64,000 nt of DNA from Branchiostoma floridae (lineage: Eukaryota > Chordata > Leptocardii > Amphioxiformes > Branchiostomatidae), in NCBI RefSeq assembly GCF_000003815.2, contig NC_049980.1, forward strand, positions 17,649,154 to 17,713,153, read 5' to 3'. Shown piece by piece: positions 61,495 through 64,000 of this stretch. The number at the start of each line of letters is the position of its first letter. The stretch's first letter is position 1. The notes below the pieces were generated by a model. It was not told the origin of the DNA. It searched no databases and saw only the letters and a program-made list of their open reading frames with translations. The translations under genes were made by a program, and so were the position numbers.

Positions 61495-64000
61495 GTAAGT
61501 GGTGCATCACTGGGTCTATTTTGTGCAATATAGATGTCACTCTGTCTTAAGAAATTGATTTACTATTATTACATACAAGTATGTATATCGATACGTTGCG
61601 TTAGCCGTAGTAGCAATGACTTAATAAAAGCTAGAGGGCTAGAAAATGCGCGTCGATGACAATTAAGGTACTTTCTAATGTTTTGGGTTGTTTTAGCCGT
61701 TGCGTTTTCTACGGACAAGAAAGCGTCCGTGTTTGAGAGTCACCTGTTAACTTTCAAAACTCAGTATATTGGAACAAGTTCACATTTCATTCCATGCCTC
61801 TAATCTCACCACAAATGTCCTGCTGCATGTGCTAGGTTAATCATTTACCATGGTTATACAGTACAACACAACGTAACACACTTTACGTTGGGTGTTGACG
61901 TCAGCCGTGCCAGTAACATGGAACACACCCTGACATTGGCATCGCTGATATTACGTCTGCTTGCTATGCGTTTGTTGTTGTGTAGTTGTGTTTAATGTGT
62001 ACGTAGCTTTTAGATGCCAGGTGCAATCAGAATGTCTCCGTATAGCACAACATATGAGGACACGTGTACTAAAACCATATACTAGTATTAGTGGGAGACC
62101 TTAAGAACCATACGACATAGTGGTTGGCCGTTTACGTATACAGACAAAAGTACAAATTTCACTTTAAAGGATACTTTGAAATATGTGTCATAACGCTATG
62201 ATTCAATAGCAATCGGGCGCGGGGACTCATTCGCGCACATGTAGTTTCGTATAGATAGTCGCATGTGCGTATCTGAGAAAGTGGATGTTGTCTGGTACAT
62301 GCGTTTGATAAGGGTGAGCTTGGTGGCTATCAACGTCAAGATGCCATCTGTCGTTTTACGACAAGGGATCGTAAAGTGGATAATGGTGTGCCCGGGCGCT
62401 ATATGTACATGTAGATAGATTGATTTTTGCTTTCTAAATGTATACAACAAAGACTTGATCGACACCGAGATACTTCGTGTGGGTAGAAATGTAAAAAATG
62501 TGTTTGGGAATAACGATCGAGCAATTGAAGACAGCCCTTGTTGTTACAGACTTAAACTTGACGTGGCCTCTTTCAGGTACATCTCATACTTCGTACTATA
62601 TACATTGTATTGAGGACTGTTATGGGTAAAGTAGAACCCGTACGTCACTGGTACATAGAGATCGGTTTGGAGCCGAGATTTTGGGGCACTGCCGTCTGGC
62701 AGGTGCAGTTGACATACGCACCGTACCTGACCCGTGAACAGTGAAAGCTATCACCAAGTCGCCATAAATCTCCTGAGGCGTCGTCATGTAGAGATCGCAA
62801 GGTGGGGTACAATAGGGGGAACAGTCGACAAGCGTGTTACAAGATTGGAAAGGTACAGTCAGTTATCAGGTCAGTAATATTTGATATAAATATTAAACAT
62901 TTTGTCCAGTTAATCATATTCGAGGATTCTTGCATACAGATATGGGGTTTCAAACGTGACCTGTTTGCCACATGTGTTCAATGATTGCTGTACATCTTTG
63001 ATCTCTGTGAACATGCCGCTGAGGTTATGCATGCAATCTGCTTGATTCTAGCATCGACGATGGATGATCATGGATGTGAATGAACGGTGAATGACTGTTT
63101 AGATCAATTCTAGGTTAAGGATGGGGTTAGGCTGTGTGAACTATCAATGTCCCAGCATGGCTACCAATCGAGACTGATGGGAAAACGGTCAATGGTCAAT
63201 ATTTATGTTCCCGGAGTGACGATGGCGTATCAGGAACAAATATATTTGACTCGGAAGTATTGGGAGTACGTGGGGTAAACCGTTATAGAACTGTTGTGTC
63301 TCAGGACCATTTGCAGAAGTTGTTATACCATACAATTATTATGATATGTACAAAGGAACGACATTCAAAACGTGACTTCCCGTTCATGTTTCAACAGAGT
63401 ATTTCTATGGAGCTGAATTATACGCATTTTAGGTGAATATACTTAGGCTATGATGATTTGATTACTACTATAATACTAGTATAACGATCACATCCGAGTG
63501 CGCATCAATTTTAGACCGTGTCTTAGAATGAAAGCAAAAGTTTTCAACTATATTGTAGATCATACACTGAGCAGCAGCAAAATACCGAATTCATGCCGTT
63601 GATTGCAAAAATGATATTGGAAAAATTATACTGAATGGCAACGTAACTCCAAAGTCAAAGAAGATGTGAAAGACGTCCAAAAATCAAGAATATATTGTTC
63701 GGTATACCACACTGTTTGTTCAACCTTCCCGACCGCTTGGATTTCATAACGAATGCAACATTTCTGGCCAAACTTTTCATTCGCATCAGTTTTGGGGTTA
63801 CCAGATGATGTCATCCATATAATCAAATCAACGTGGCCTAAACGGCAGGTTACCATTTCAGAAACACGCTTAGTCTTACTCATAAGTAGCAGAGTGGCGT
63901 CTTCATTCATATTCCCTTTTGACACGGAATGCAACATAAAGAGCAGTTCTCTAACAGTGATGCCAGTGTTCACAGTATGCGTAGTAGTAGTAAGGAAGGG
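61495..64000. other. Downstream stretch, probably intron of the gene starting at 61414
   Basis: No recognised gene was seen. The - strand ORF at 63973-63626 (115 codons) overlaps a segment shared with 52459-52492 and is probably repeat-derived. Confidence 0.4.

Noticed and set aside
63626-63973. 115-codon - strand ORF
   Set aside because: It overlaps a segment shared with CSPP1 intron 1, has no recognisable domain and no splice signals, so repeat origin is more likely.
1-64000. CRISPR arrays, tRNA and rRNA genes, bacterial-type operons
   Set aside because: None seen. No regularly spaced direct repeats with unique spacers and no tRNA B-box cloverleaf was recognised; the architecture is clearly animal.

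Overview
The window looks like chordate or other lower-deuterostome genomic DNA, most likely amphioxus (Branchiostoma). It holds multi-exon genes with GT-AG introns, exon-for-exon similarity to vertebrate CSPP1 and CBR4, high GC at third codon positions inside an AT-rich background, and dispersed repeats of a kind I associate with Branchiostoma. The species call is inference from memory; the two gene identities are read directly from conserved protein motifs.

Layout. (1) 1-25 kb: AT-rich and sparsely coding. A chain of short, high-GC3, phase-0 exons on the + strand (1306-1368, 10571-10696, 17670-17747, 18116-18223, 18746-18823, 19324-19431) reads as a small secreted protein with a signal peptide that I cannot assign to a family. 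Its second intron carries a 5'-truncated non-LTR retrotransposon (13361-16361) with an uninterrupted endonuclease/reverse transcriptase ORF and a 9-bp target-site duplication. A separate candidate first exon with a hydrophobic leader lies on the - strand at 25121-25014. (2) 28.3-53.3 kb, - strand: a complete CSPP1 gene (centrosome and spindle pole-associated protein 1). I could join 34 coding exons in phase, giving about 1,208 residues, close to the vertebrate length. Intron 16 contains a 4,967-bp TA-flanked terminal-inverted-repeat element (40207-45173) with palindrome-rich subterminal arrays and an internal roughly 330-bp tandem repeat, but no transposase ORF. (3) 53.3-54.45 kb: a short head-to-head intergenic region with an NRF-1-like palindrome, likely a shared promoter. 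(4) 54.45-58.48 kb, + strand: a complete six-exon CBR4 gene (SDR-family carbonyl reductase 4, 242 residues); intron 4 holds a 20-bp minisatellite. (5) 58.5-64 kb: dispersed repeats, then a TATA box and a candidate first coding exon (61414-61494) of a gene that would continue beyond the window.

CSPP1 (microtubule, centrosome and cilium) and CBR4 (mitochondrial fatty-acid synthesis / quinone reduction) are not known to act together; their pairing here probably reflects a shared housekeeping-type promoter. No rRNA, tRNA or CRISPR array was seen. All splice junctions are inferred from sequence alone, with no transcript support.
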